A DNA stretch of 64,000 bases from contig OX235262.1 of assembly GCA_944472135.2 (NCBI GenBank), positions 70,866,887-70,930,886 of the forward strand, written 5' to 3'. The stretch's first letter is position 1; each line of letters opens with the position of its first letter. Both the position numbers and the translations under genes were made by a program. This document shows, piece after piece, positions 33,455 through 43,031 of this stretch. The notes below the pieces were generated by a model. The model was not told the DNA's origin, searched no databases, and saw nothing but the letters and a program-made list of their open reading frames with translations. The DNA comes from Trichobilharzia regenti (lineage: Eukaryota > Platyhelminthes > Trematoda > Strigeidida > Schistosomatidae).

Positions 33455-33610
33455 AATTGCAGTGCTTGGTCTCAGATTAAAGTGTAGGCTTCTTGTGGTC
33501 TTGTGGATAACGTCATCATTCATTGGGGAATTCAGGTACGTATGCAGATGACGAGCCACAGATAGAATAAGATGGGCATCCTAGCTTCCACTGCTAGTTA
33601 CCATCGACCA
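33455..33610 (+). repeat. Second Sm-alpha-type SINE, inverted relative to the first
   Basis: Plus strand: GTGGTCTTGTGGATAACG, AATTCAGGTACGTATGCAGA, TGACGAG and GGGCATCCTAGCTTCC. The head and hammerhead flanks match the preceding copy in reverse orientation. The GAAA segment has decayed (ATAAGAT). Confidence 0.6.
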
Positions 33611-33847
33611 GTTGACTTCAAGATGCGTGACCAAACATCGTCAAAGCATCCGCAAACAGAGCCAACATGTCAGCTTCTGTTATGTACTGGTCGAGTAATT
33701 AATAGTCCTGACGCAAGAAGGAGGAAATCAGAAAACCACCAGGTTCACGATGATTCTTGTATTTTTCAAAACAACAAGGAAAATCAATGTCACACAAGTT
33801 TATGAGCGAATGTTCAAAAATGAACGAATCAATAGACAGTCTTAACA

Positions 33848-33942
33848 TGATTGTTAATTATAATGGAATATCGATCCATATATACATAGCAAAACATAAC
33901 GGACTGTCAAAAACAAAACACATATTATGTGGATACATATCA
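33848..33942 (-). repeat. 3' LTR (95 bp)
   Basis: Downstream LTR of the Gag-protease element. Differs from the other LTR at two positions (AATATCG/AACATCG and CATATATAC/CATATGTAC). Confidence 0.8.
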
Positions 33943-34518
33943 CCTCTCCTTTTGAGAAGATTGATGATTATCTGGAACCGTTGAGCTTGTTGTTGACGTC
34001 TGTCGCTTCGTCTGCCTGTTGGGTTTGCGGCTTCGGCTTCGTCCGGAATTGTCTGACATTTTATGCTTCTTGACTGCATTGCATAGCGAATTTAGTGGGA
34101 CATCAGCCAGATGCAAACGATCGAACCAATCAAGTCCCAAAAGATTTAAATCACTCTTGGTGACGTAACAAATTCCTGTGAATTTGATATTGCGGAAGGA
34201 AACAGAACATTTGAGTTCACCAATTAGTTTGAGCCGCCCACCACAGGCGCTGACAAGAGTCTGGGAAGTATTTGTGATAGGTGGTCTGCCAATATCATTC
34301 CAAAGTTTCTCTGATATAACAGTAATATCAGAGGCGGTATCTAGCTGCAGACGTGTATCATGACCATTCATCTGAAGATCAAGATATTTCCGCATACCTG
34401 GTGTTGTGACTTGACAGGTTGCGAGTAGACTCATTGACTCTTTGGGATTTAGGACCAACAGTTTGTCGAGCTTTCGCTGGATTATGATATCTGTGTTTGC
34501 GTGGCTGACAAAAACCAT
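33940..34518 (-). CDS. Retropepsin-type aspartic protease, Ty3-like
   Basis: 192-codon frame, probably an internal piece of a Gag-Pro polyprotein, so its ATG need not be a true start. Residues about 44-60 (KYLDLQMNGHDTRLQLDTAS) contain the catalytic LDTASDITVIS (DTA variant of DT/SG). The flap region follows, and NLLGLDWFDRL marks the end of the protease fold, as in Ty3/gypsy proteins. A short basic Ser/Arg-rich tail leads to a stop contributed by the 3' LTR (TGA at 33940-33942). In a full element this enzyme cleaves Gag-Pol; here nothing downstream remains. The frame is the same as gag but the zinc knuckle between them is in another frame. Confidence 0.8.
   Translation of the reverse strand: MVFVSHANTDIIIQRKLDKLLVLNPKESMSLLATCQVTTPGMRKYLDLQMNGHDTRLQLDTASDITVISEKLWNDIGRPPITNTSQTLVSACGGRLKLIGELKCSVSFRNIKFTGICYVTKSDLNLLGLDWFDRLHLADVPLNSLCNAVKKHKMSDNSGRSRSRKPNRQTKRQTSTTSSTVPDNHQSSQKER
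33943..33953 (-). promoter_or_regulatory. Polypurine tract
   Basis: AAAAGGAGAGG on the minus strand, immediately before the 3' LTR. It is the expected primer site for plus-strand DNA synthesis. Confidence 0.7.
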
Positions 34519-34606
34519 TTTTATGACCGATGATTTTGCACTTGCTGCAACGATGATTTTTGTATGGGCAAGACTTTACAAAGTGCCACGCGCCACAATG
34601 CCAGCA
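34508..34606 (-). CDS. Gag zinc knuckles in a shifted frame
   Basis: Between the gag and protease frames the minus strand encodes CWHCGAWHFVKSC followed by CSKCKIIGHKNGFC, two CCHC-like knuckles that would bind RNA. They lie in a frame different from both flanking ORFs. The shifted stretch runs from about 34690 (where NVPRKSTHT overlaps the gag frame) to about 34450. Either two compensating indels or frameshifting would be needed to make one Gag-Pro protein. Confidence 0.75.
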
Positions 34607-35406
34607 TGGTGATGGTGGGGTCTTCTTTGCAGTATTTTGTGAAGTTGGACGAGTATGTGTAGATTTCCGCGGAACATTAGAGAAGGTGGGTCAGGAGTGG
34701 ATGATGAGAGATTTTTGCTCTTTCGTAATGCATGAATATCAGAGCTTCTCGAAGGTGTTGATTCGACCAGGTGTGTGTCTTTCTGCAAATTAATCAGCCG
34801 TTGATATTCATCAGCTATGTCATGTAATGTTAACTTAGGATTTTGTTCTAGCTGATTGAGCAGTCGAGTTCGGATATCTGTGAAACGAGGAGATTGAAGA
34901 CTGCATATGAGAATCAAGGCTTTGAATTGATCATCTGTTAAGGACCTGAGTCGAAATCTCTCACATTCTCGGTTGACTGTGCCAACGTGAGTAAGAAAAT
35001 CATCATTTTCATTCATTGTCAGCTTGAGGCAACGATAACGTATGCTGAATAATGAGGAGTGGTCTCCAAAATGTTCACGCAGCAGCTTTATTGTATCATC
35101 GAAACACTTGTCACGTGGTTTTTGGGGTAAAATTAGGTTGCAGTACCTTTCATATTCTGCGGGACCCAATTTACGTAATAACACTCGCACCTTCCAAGCA
35201 TCGTCTTGTGAGGCGAGATCAACTGTGAATAAATCCTCATAACGTTGATACCATGTGTCAAAAGTGACATTAGCATCTGGATCATAATTGAACTGTGAAA
35301 TACTATTCACAATGCCGTCGACAGATGGTAGCATGGTATGATTGGGATTGCTTGAAGGTGAAGTTGAACCAGTCTGTTGGTTGACAAACATTTCCATTAA
35401 TTTCAT
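34576..35406 (-). CDS. Gag (capsid) protein, Ty3-like
   Basis: 276-codon frame starting at the LTR edge. Residues 35-60 read QFNYDPDANVTFDTWYQRYE, the start of the retrotransposon Gag capsid domain. LRKLGPAEYERYCN (77-90), LREHFGDHSSLFSIRYRCL (109-127) and the long helix ending LTLHDIADEYQRLINLQ (about 196-212) follow. This is the arrangement of Gag proteins of K02A2.6-like Ty3 elements. The last 60 residues, after about LSSSTPD, are in the wrong frame; the true continuation is the zinc-knuckle frame. Gag would build the virus-like particle. Confidence 0.8.
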   Translation of the reverse strand: MKLMEMFVNQQTGSTSPSSNPNHTMLPSVDGIVNSISQFNYDPDANVTFDTWYQRYEDLFTVDLASQDDAWKVRVLLRKLGPAEYERYCNLILPQKPRDKCFDDTIKLLREHFGDHSSLFSIRYRCLKLTMNENDDFLTHVGTVNRECERFRLRSLTDDQFKALILICSLQSPRFTDIRTRLLNQLEQNPKLTLHDIADEYQRLINLQKDTHLVESTPSRSSDIHALRKSKNLSSSTPDPPSLMFRGNLHILVQLHKILQRRPHHHHAGIVARGTL

Positions 35407-35500
35407 GATTGTTAATTATAATGGAACATCGATCCATATGTACATAGCAAAACATAACGGACTGTCAAAAACAAAACACATATTATGTGGATACATATCA
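35406..35500 (-). repeat. 5' LTR (95 bp)
   Basis: Upstream LTR of the Gag-protease element on the minus strand, TGATATGTATCC...AACAATCA. Too short to show an obvious TATA box; it contains TATTATGTG near its TG end, on the plus strand. Confidence 0.8.
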
Positions 35501-35744
35501 GCTTCAGACAGAGCAATTCGGTTAAATCAATCAACGGGAAAATCTAAAATTGGATTAAATGATTATAAAGAGTGTTAAATCTATGTCTAGATAGAATCTG
35601 GTGATCATGTCTCATCTAATCATTGTAGTAAATTTGAAAGAACTCTATGGGTTACTGGTAAAAAACAACCGTATAAGAGAAATCGGCCTTGTTATAAAGT
35701 ATGATTTTCATTTGGACCAAATTTGCTATTTGTGAAGCATTGTC

Positions 35745-36195
35745 AGTTGATGTGAGGGGTATCCAAATACTCACATCAATCAATCAGTAGTATGTAGCAC
35801 CAGGACTGCTTTCTTTATTGCCACTTATAGTATCGAGCCTATCAAATATTTTGTGATCTGAATAATTTCGGTTTTTGAAGAAGCTGTGGTAAAATTTCCA
35901 CTCGAACAGCGTAAATTACGAATGGCGAATGAACCTTCAAATAAAATAAATGATCTCAATTATGATTCGTTCATCCAATTAGCTAGCCAGAATTTAGGCA
36001 ATTTTAACTAATATAGTTGTCTGATTTAAGTCAAACCTGATACACCGTTGATGAACTCGGCTCCAAACAATGAAAATTTTCATCAAATGTTTAGATAGCT
36101 TCCAGATGGTTAGCAAGAACTACTGGTTGTTAGGAGTGGTATACATCCTCTCATATTAATTAATCAATCAGTAGTGCATAGTATAGCCTTCCTTT
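35745..36195 (-). repeat. Dispersed repeat R1, full unit with duplicated ends
   Basis: TACTCACATCAATCAATCAG at 35769 recurs as CTCATATTAATTAATCAATC at 36150, about 390 bp apart and in the same orientation. The middle holds TTGTGATCTGAATAATTTCG and GATACACCGTTGATGAACTC. Same organisation as 58780-59215. Confidence 0.65.
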
Positions 36196-36585
36196 CTTGT
36201 GAAGTTACTCTGAAGGTTATCATAGATAATATGTGAAATAAATCTTATTAACCATTTCATTTCATCAATCACCACTGATTTAAAAAATGCCTGAACCAGT
36301 CTTTATCTGTTCATCAGTTCTGTCAAAAGATAACACATAATAATCTGTTATTAGATTCAAGCGTGTACAAGTAGCCACTGAAGAAGGTACACTGGGTAAA
36401 ACAGAAAGAAGAGCCTATCCTAGACTTTCTGAAAAAGCACCGTGAACTATATGACTAAAAGGAAGTACGTCTTTGGGCAGTATGGTGATGAGACATATGA
36501 CTGACAGGAGATCCTGAATTCCTGTCCATGTAGAAGTTGATTTTTTCTCACTCTTACATAGTTACATTGGTTACTGGTGGCCCAG

Positions 36586-36757
36586 TGTGATCGTAGAACA
36601 CAAGAGTGTTGTGTGCTTGTTTAAGAAGCATCGTTTATTTTGTCCTTTCGCCATTAAATCTATCTCTCCGCTGTTCGATATTCTTGCAGGTGATAAACAT
36701 ATATTTGTATCTGTCTCCGTTCACTACTTATAAATCTTGTCAGTAGTACATGCCAAA
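36586..36757 (-). mobile_element. Short family-2 LTR (about 172 bp)
   Basis: Minus strand: TTTGGCATGTACTACTGACA aligns with the family-2 LTR start (TGTGGCATGTGCTATTGATA). ATCGAACAGCGGAGAGAT matches ATCGAATAGCAGGGAGAG, and the end TTCTACGATCACA matches TTCTACCGTTACA. AATAAA lies at 36634-36639. About 120 bp shorter than the other two copies, with no target duplication seen. It begins inside the exon that follows. Confidence 0.5.
36634..36639 (-). terminator. Polyadenylation signal AATAAA
   Basis: About 100 bases after the stop codon at 36740-36742 on the minus strand. It is inside LTR-like sequence. Confidence 0.5.
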
Positions 36758-36872
36758 CTTGTTTCCAGCCTCAGTAAAAGCACCACCAGCAACTGGATAT
36801 CCAGGATCATCCAGATAACGAGTTGGGTAAGGAACGAAACACTCATTCTGGTCGAATTGTCCGTATTTAGAC
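36740..36872 (-). CDS. 3'-terminal exon of an unidentified host gene
   Basis: Minus strand: acceptor TTTATTTATATTTCAG (AG at 36874-36873), one base completing a codon, then 43 codons and TGA (36742-36740). The peptide is Gly/Pro/Tyr/Asp-rich, with YGQFDQNECF, PYPTRYLDDPGYP and a C-terminal NKFGMYY, and G+C is well above background. Both speak for real coding sequence. I do not recognise the protein; calponin-like or membrane-protein tails would be guesses. Its last codons and stop lie in LTR-like sequence. Upstream exons would be on the minus strand above 36900; candidates are at 49299, 54106 and 55887, but phases do not join directly. Confidence 0.6.
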
Positions 36873-36889
36873 CTGAAATATAAATAAAG

Positions 36890-37195
36890 ATTGATAAGGC
36901 TAATCCATAGGAAATTCAAAATTATAACTTGAACAAATTAATTATTACCTCTTAGATCACTACTGATACATGGGTAATTCACTAAAAGCTTAAACAATAT
37001 TAAATTTGTTTATTACTTTAGGAGATAACACCTGTTTATTTATTCCATAATTGGTAGGAAACGAACAAATTTCAAGATCTGTATAAGTATATATACGTAC
37101 TTTTGGCACAAGTAATTACTTTTACTTTCCAAAGGTACATGTTCATACACTTTTGTCACTGTTTACTGGTATACTACGACTAAGTGAAAAAGGAA
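36890..37195. other. Probable intron; no other feature
   Basis: AT-rich sequence upstream (minus strand) of the terminal exon. Nothing else recognised. Confidence 0.4.
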
Positions 37196-37990
37196 GTCAT
37201 ATACAACAACGATCTCCTCAGCGTTGGTTCAGTCCATCTCCTTTCCCCCTTTTTATATTTTTTTGGAGGGGGGGATAGGTTCTTGATAGGCTTGTCACAT
37301 ACCAAAGTCCCTCGTTGCTTATCTTTTCTTACTGGCCATTCGATCTCAAGGATCAAGGTAGTGAAGTTGGGTATTCATCAAAGTCTGCATTGACCTGTCA
37401 GGAACAGTTTTTTGCTTCACGCTTGAGCTGTTACTCTGAACTTCCTATGACGAGTTTAGCAGATTTCCACATTGATTTTACAGTAATGAAGGTTCTCTTT
37501 GTCTTGCTTTTCTGTTCCTGGCTAGCTTTGTAATCCTGATCTATACCGCCTCTAGTTAGAAAGATGTCCAAGTCAATGAAAGAGATGACTTCCTCAAAAT
37601 TTCTCTCTTTGATGGTGGTAAATATGTGTTGTTGTTTGTTGTGCATCTTCATTACCTCTGTCTTCTCTTTATTCGCTTGACGTCCTGTCTTGACTGCCTG
37701 CCTCTTCTGCCCACTTGTTGGTTTTTACCTGTATGTCTTTGAATTTTGTGAGACATTAGACTGAAAAGCATCCATGAAGTCTTGATCTTCCAATCTCTTC
37801 ATCGGCCCAGTGTATACCCACCTACTGACTTCCCACTTCACCACAGGCCGGGATATCATCTGTAATAGAAGACAGTCTTGTCTTACTTCTGGTATATACC
37901 ATTGATTGATGTGGTTAGTTGGAAACCATTCATATCAAACATCAATGGTTGCTAACTAGATTGGAGGTTATGAACACTTACCTCTAACTG
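37195..37990 (-). mobile_element. RTE-clade LINE remnant
   Basis: Minus-strand islands: KRTFITVKSMWKSAKLVIGS (about 37440-37500) is the RKARQAFITLKS.W block. The preceding NKEKTEVMKMHNKQQH and GIYQK(V)RQDCLLLQM segments are from the end of the reverse transcriptase (VRQGCLLSP-like). Frameshifted and not functional. Confidence 0.55.
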
Positions 37991-38260
37991 CATCATTTGC
38001 AAACGACGAATTCAATCCTGTGCATTATTATTATTTTGTTTGAGTAGCTGATGCGAATTTGAGTGACTTGGACGGATCGGGTGGTGTAAGATGAGTTATA
38101 AGCTCGGCTTCAGTTCAAATGAAAAAGTCATCTGGAATTTAAATCACTTCGATTTGGTTAGCAAATGCTGCCATTTGATGCGAGTAGTTACTCGCTACTC
38201 ATATCAGTCAGTAGCATCATACCATCATGATAAACTGTTCCTGGTTAAATTGACGTTTAA
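37980..38260 (-). repeat. Dispersed repeat R1, partial
   Basis: GGGTGGTGTAAGATGAGTTA, AATCACTTCGATTTGG and TACTCATATCAGTCAGTAGC. The open frame at 38091 is within it and is not a gene. Confidence 0.55.
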
Positions 38261-38690
38261 AATTACATATACACTAAATACGTCAATTGTTTATTTTATT
38301 TATAATCGTGCTGATAACACTAAAAGATGTGAAAGGGTGGTTGTCTGTATGAAGTACTTACTAATCCACTAAATTCCACAAATGTTGATTTTTTGAGAAG
38401 CAGATTACTTTTGAGGGTTTGGGGTCTATCAAATTCAACATAAGGGTATACAATTACCAATGACAACGGACACTTTACTTCGATATCGCGAATCAACAGA
38501 AATTAGAATGCACGGCCAAGTGGAATCCCAAACCTGTGGCTAAATAATAAACGTGCTCCCCCTATAATCTAAAGATTCTTGGTTCAGTTACTGGTTGTGT
38601 CATGTATCCACCACTGAAGAGTTCTAAAATCTAATGAAATGACTGTTCAGTACTGCTGAGTTCTTTTAACCGACGCTGACTTTCGACGAA
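38260..38690. other. No gene recognised
   Basis: No repeat partner or coding frame that I can support. Confidence 0.4.
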
Positions 38691-38779
38691 GTCTGCAGCG
38701 ATCACTTGAATTCATAATACATCATTTCGGAGCTGGATATTTCTCCAGTTAAAGTGATACTTCATCTGTAGTATTCTGA

Positions 38780-40030
38780 TAAAATTTGAGCGGAGGAAAA
38801 GTGGGCTGATCACTTTAAATGACTCCTGAACTTACCATCACTTGCAAGTAGTCCAGAAATACCATCAGCCACATAGCTGAAACTTAACACCAGTCCTCGG
38901 ACAAAAGTAGAAGTCTTAAATTCAGTCAATCTACTGAAGGTCAGAAAGGCATTGGGACCTGATGGACCTCTTCATAAAGTACTGAAAGTAGGTTTCAATC
39001 CTCACTCCAATACTGCAGAAAATCTGCTAGGCAAGAAAGGTATCTACTGGCTGGAATAAAGGCTACCTTGTCATACTATCAAAGAAAGGCGAGTTAAGCC
39101 TTTGCAAGAACTGGCACAGAAGCATCTTTTTGCTGACGTCAAGCAAAATGTTGATTCTCGTCACCTTGCAGAATCAAGAATATATTCTGGTTGCGAAAAA
39201 CATCCCTGGAACAAGCTGGGTTCAGAATAATCAAATCATGATTTGATCAAATTTTAAAGCTATTCATCATCATCACCATCGAACAGAGCGTAGAACGGCA
39301 GCTAAATCTTTAACCCAACACCAGAAACTTTCAGAGGCCATCGACAGTGCCGACGGTGAAGTGATCTGGAAGCAAACTCAACAATGTAGCGTGCCCTAAA
39401 TATTTATCAACCTCATTTAACGGCTACATGGTTAGGCCACATGTGAAGTGATGTGCAACGGAAAGCTCAGTGAAGCCTTTGAAGTCAAGACTGGGATAAC
39501 ACAGGTCTGCCTACTATCAGGGTATGCTTCGCTAATCACTATAGACTGGATGATGTGATGAACCGTAGGCACTGAGACGACAACCAAATGTTGAACAAAC
39601 GAAAAGTCACTCGGAGATCTCATCTCTTGCAAACGCGAAGTTACATGAATGAAAATCAACAAATGCTCAGAAGAAGCAGCAAAGGCAGTGAACATAGAGA
39701 AGTTAGTGGTGAAGATACCTAGCCAAGAACAACCACCAGTCAACACTAACAGGAGAGGTTTATAAATGAGTCACTACCTTCGCTTACGTAGGCAGCATCA
39801 TTCCAACTATAGCCAGTTAGCACGGATGACTGTATCAAAAGCAGGAGGCAAAAATCAAGTCAGACCTTCAATAATTTGAAATCAATATGGAAACTTGCTA
39901 TAGTTAGCCTAAAGAACAAAGATTCCGATTTTCGATAGTAATATTGAGAGAGTACACATCATAGAAAGTGTTTTAAACAGCTGTCGCCTCCGCTCGATAA
40001 TGAAGATCAGATTGCCGGTAAGGATTAGAA
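38780..40030 (+). mobile_element. RTE-clade LINE, reverse-transcriptase to C-terminus, degenerate
   Basis: The longest RTE remnant in the window. Plus-strand islands run in the correct order: KALGPDG (RT motif near 38948), KKGELSLCKNW (about 39090), NKLGSE (about 39213, from the QAGFR block), CATESSVKPLKSRLG (about 39450), TFAYVGSIIPT (about 39778) and EAKIKSDLQ (about 39850). Nearly every island is in a different frame. The YADD-type catalytic box is not readable. Confidence 0.65.
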
Positions 40031-40480
40031 ACGACAGACTCTGCTCCTTAGATCATCAGCTCAAGTGAATTCCCACCTCGAAATGTATAAACTGCAGACG
40101 ACGAATTTGATTTCTAGGATTTTAAAATCAAAACAAACGATGAATAAATACACTAGTTTCACTATTCATAGAATTCATCAAATAAACTATTCTTACATCA
40201 TACATGGAATATGGAAAGTTAGTCTATGTAAATTTGTTTTCGGCTACTGATGGAAGGAAAACTGCACGTAAAATACATTAGGTTGAATAAAGGTGAATTC
40301 GTCAAAATTAATTAACAAGATGCTTCTTCTAGTTTATCTTTTTTTCTGCTGTCAATTATGTAACACATATCAGATTAGAATAAAACGCATATATTATCAA
40401 TAAATGTAGGTACATGGAAAGAATCAATTCATTTTTTTCAACCATAGATTGCATCACGAACGAATATGACTTAGAGAATC
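40030..40480. other. No gene recognised
   Basis: AT-rich; the start resembles the R1 end (CAGACGACGAATTTGATTTC). Confidence 0.4.
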
Positions 40481-40640
40481 ATTGAAAGAGAAGAAGTTCT
40501 GAATAACTGTTCCATCCTAGTTGAAAACTATTCAGCAGTGCACGCCTTTGACGCTATCACAGATCGAACTTAGGACCTGCAGATTATGAGATAAGCACAT
40601 TAAAACTCAGCCACCCAGTGACTTTCATAATGGTGGAAGT
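40480..40640 (-). repeat. Degenerate hammerhead-type SINE
   Basis: TGTTCCATCCTAGTTGAAAA, TATTCAGCAGTGCACGCC and CGAACTTAGGACCTGCAG keep the order of the SINE on the minus strand. The core is not preserved. Confidence 0.5.
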
Positions 40641-40664
40641 GTCACAGACGAGGATTATGCTGTA

Positions 40665-41645
40665 TTATACTATTATTGTTACCTTGGGTTCCTAGTGAAA
40701 CATAGGGCTTCAACTGCACGTCTCCACTTGCTTCTGTATTCTGATGTACTTCTCTCCTGCATCCATGTTAGTCCATACTGTTTCAACTCCTCTTCACACG
40801 ACCTCCTCCATGTCATCCTTGCACTGACGTCCCATTCGCCGCTTCCTTTTCGGGCTCCACTTCAGCAATGGCCTGACGCGCGCGTGATGTCACCCAGCGG
40901 CCTCCTCAGTGAGTGTCCAATCGATCTCCACTTTCTCCTGCATATTTGTTGGGCGATTGGTTCTTGTTTTGTTTTGTTTGTTCCCATAGTTTCTTGTTGG
41001 TGATTCTTTCTGGCCCGGCCATCTGATCTTCAGTATAGAGCCAGAGAAGACAGTTGTTGATAAAGGTCTGTAACAGGCTGTCGGGAATATTTTTTGTGAC
41101 CCACCCGCCATGTTTGTGATCCGTATAGAAGAACTGACTGACTTGACGTTTGTATTGAAAATCCGACTGGATTTTGTTGTTGATACTGAGTTGAGTGACG
41201 AAGATTTCCAGATTGGTTTCAGGTTGATGAATGTGTTTCTCGCTTGCCTTCCTAATTCTCGATTTGACATCCTCGTCAGTTCCGACTGCATGTAGTTGAG
41301 ACAATGCTCCCTAGATAAGTGAATGAAGTAACCTCTTTCAAATCCCTCCCGTTGATGGTGATTGAAGCTGGATGTTTCTGCTGTTGTTGTTGTTGGTTGG
41401 TTATTTTCATAACCTCCGTCTTGTCTATGTTCACATGGAGTCCTGTCTTCACTGTCTGCTTCTTCGACCAGTTTGTCGGTTTTAGCTTGTAAGTCTCCGA
41501 TTGTGTGTGACATCAAACATAAATCATCCAAGCGCGAAATCCAGGTCTTCTAGGTTCTTCGTGTCGGTCCAGGATATTCCTGTCTTCTCATTTCCCCCTC
41601 GCTGTCTGACGCATGATCCAGTCCACCAGTAGGATGATCCTGTAG
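40665..41645 (-). mobile_element. RTE-clade LINE C-terminus, comparatively well preserved
   Basis: Two overlapping minus-strand frames (213 and 132 codons) share the sequence through a few frameshifts. They encode ADSEDRTPCEHRQDGGYENN, RIRKASEKHIHQPETNLEIF, SVSTTKSSRIFNTNVKS and LLQTFINNCLLWLY, then ITNKKLWEQTKQNKNQSPN. In RTE proteins these lie between the reverse transcriptase and the C-terminus. The 3' end at about 40665-40720 carries CTATGTTTCACTAGGAACCC and an AATAATAG tail. Useful as the local reference for this family. Confidence 0.7.
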
Positions 41646-41689
41646 GATCGGAATATACCGACTCCTAGCTTTAAAATAAGTAGAAAGTT

Positions 41690-42300
41690 GTAAAGGCTGT
41701 TGACTAATTCACCTATCTGGGAAGCTGCGACAGTCCTAGTAGACTGACTGCTGAAGAAATCTCAGTAGTGATATAAAAGGTTTGTATTCATTCGCCAAAT
41801 TACAGCAACTCTGGTGTAGACGTGATATCCGGCTATCAATCAAAGTAGGTGTGTACTGCTCAACAGTTTGCTATCTCCTACATTATGGCTGCGAGACATG
41901 GCTATTGAAAGTGGAAGGTATGAAAAGGTTAGCTGTCTTTAATAACCGACGTTTGCTTTTTATTCCACGCGTTAAGTCATATAATAACGTGAGACATATT
42001 GAGGTTAGGCGTAGGGCGTTAGGTAAGGAGGGGAAGTTAACCAGTGAGTTTCTGAAGCCACATCGATTGAGATGGCTAGTTCATGTTAAGCCATCGCCTT
42101 ATTTGATGGGTAGTACTAACTAACATGAGATAATCCTGAGAAAGAGGTAAGGGTGTTCAAAGTCTTTGATATTTCGTGTGAGTCATGTAGGGAGGTGCAG
42201 ATTGCCTGATTGGGGTTCAAGGAATTCTAAAAAGCCATGACTACAGACTATTAGTGTAATGGCCTTAAGTCATTCTAAATGGAACAGATGGACTGACTCT
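41690..42300 (+). mobile_element. Second RTE-type LINE (GCETW family), C-terminus
   Basis: A 113-codon open stretch includes QLWCRRDIRLSIKVGVYCST, LLHYGCETWLLKVEGMKRLA, VRRRALGKEGKL and HRLRWLVHV. It is preceded by TYLGSCDSPSRLTAEEISV in another frame. This is a distinct RTE subfamily (SR2-like by memory) from the VLLYG..TW/NMQEK copies. Two frameshifts; the rest of the protein is missing. Confidence 0.7.
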
Positions 42301-42544
42301 TGTTTTTCAGTCACATTTCTGCCTGTTATACCTCTTTGAATCTCGTTTTTCTGTGTTTTTTTCTGCCTTTCTCTGCAGCATTTAGTATGACTACTTGAAT
42401 GGCTACACTTTCGTGCAAAGTTCTATATTGAAACAATTATATCTGTAGGAGTTAGGCATTTTGGTAGTATGTAATTCCATATTAATTTTTTATTAGACCT
42501 GTCACATCGTGAAACACTATGATTTGAGGGATGACATTTCGAAC

Positions 42545-42810
42545 ACAGTTTATTGCTCATTATGGTAACATTTCATACTGATAGTAATAATGGTGATAAC
42601 GATAACAGTAATGACTACATGCGTGATAAACATCCAAAGAGTGATGCCGACACCAGAAACAAGGAATACAAATTATCAGTAGTACTTTCATACGAAGAAG
42701 GAACTTCAAAGACCCTAATTAGAATTCTTAATAATGCAGGAATAAAGGTAGCATTCAAACTGATAAACTTAGAAACAGTGTCGGTTAAAGGATCATGTAG
42801 AGCCTGTTAA
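42545..42810 (+). mobile_element. Penelope-like element, linker fragment
   Basis: An 85-codon open stretch whose middle, VVLSYEEGTSKTLIRILNNA then GIKVAFKLINLETV, parallels the PYIKDISEITARLFKPLGID and AHKPTKS block of the family-B PLEs. The nuclease core does not follow; a stop appears at 42808. Confidence 0.45.
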
Positions 42811-42892
42811 ACAAGACAATACCCTTCAGTCATTACCAGGTTAAATATTTCGGTTAAAGTAGTAGATGGTGGCAGTGAGACTTGCGGAGCAA

Positions 42893-43031
42893 AACATCCT
42901 AACGAAATCTAGATTGGCTGTCACTAATAAGGTAAGAAATCTTTAAAATAGCTCAACCATTGCACTGCGTGCAATTACACACCAGTATACAGTAGGACGG
43001 GATCAGACGACGGTTCCCAAATCTAATATAA
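42893..43031 (+). repeat. Left copy of an inverted repeat (about 139 bp)
   Basis: CATCCTAACGAAATCTAGAT to GACGGTTCCCAAATCTAATA. Nearly identical (about five differences) to the reverse complement of 44005-44142. Confidence 0.8.

Larger units (their letters stand above)
33848..35500 (-). mobile_element. Compact LTR retrotransposon coding Gag and protease only
   Basis: Direct repeats of 95 bp at 33848-33942 and 35406-35500 (two differences) have TG...CA ends on both strands. On the minus strand the internal part ends AAAAGGAGAGG (33943-33953), a polypurine tract directly before the 3' LTR, which fixes the boundary. The coding region fills the whole interior: the gag ATG uses the last base of the 5' LTR and the protease TGA is the first three bases of the 3' LTR. 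No reverse transcriptase, RNase H or integrase is present. No target duplication is seen (TAACA against GCTTC) and no clear tRNA primer site. It resembles the non-autonomous gag-only (TR-GAG) class known in plants, with Ty3-type proteins. Confidence 0.8.

Noticed and set aside
40695..41003. 102-codon plus-strand open frame
   Set aside because: Antisense of the RTE copy at 40665-41645.
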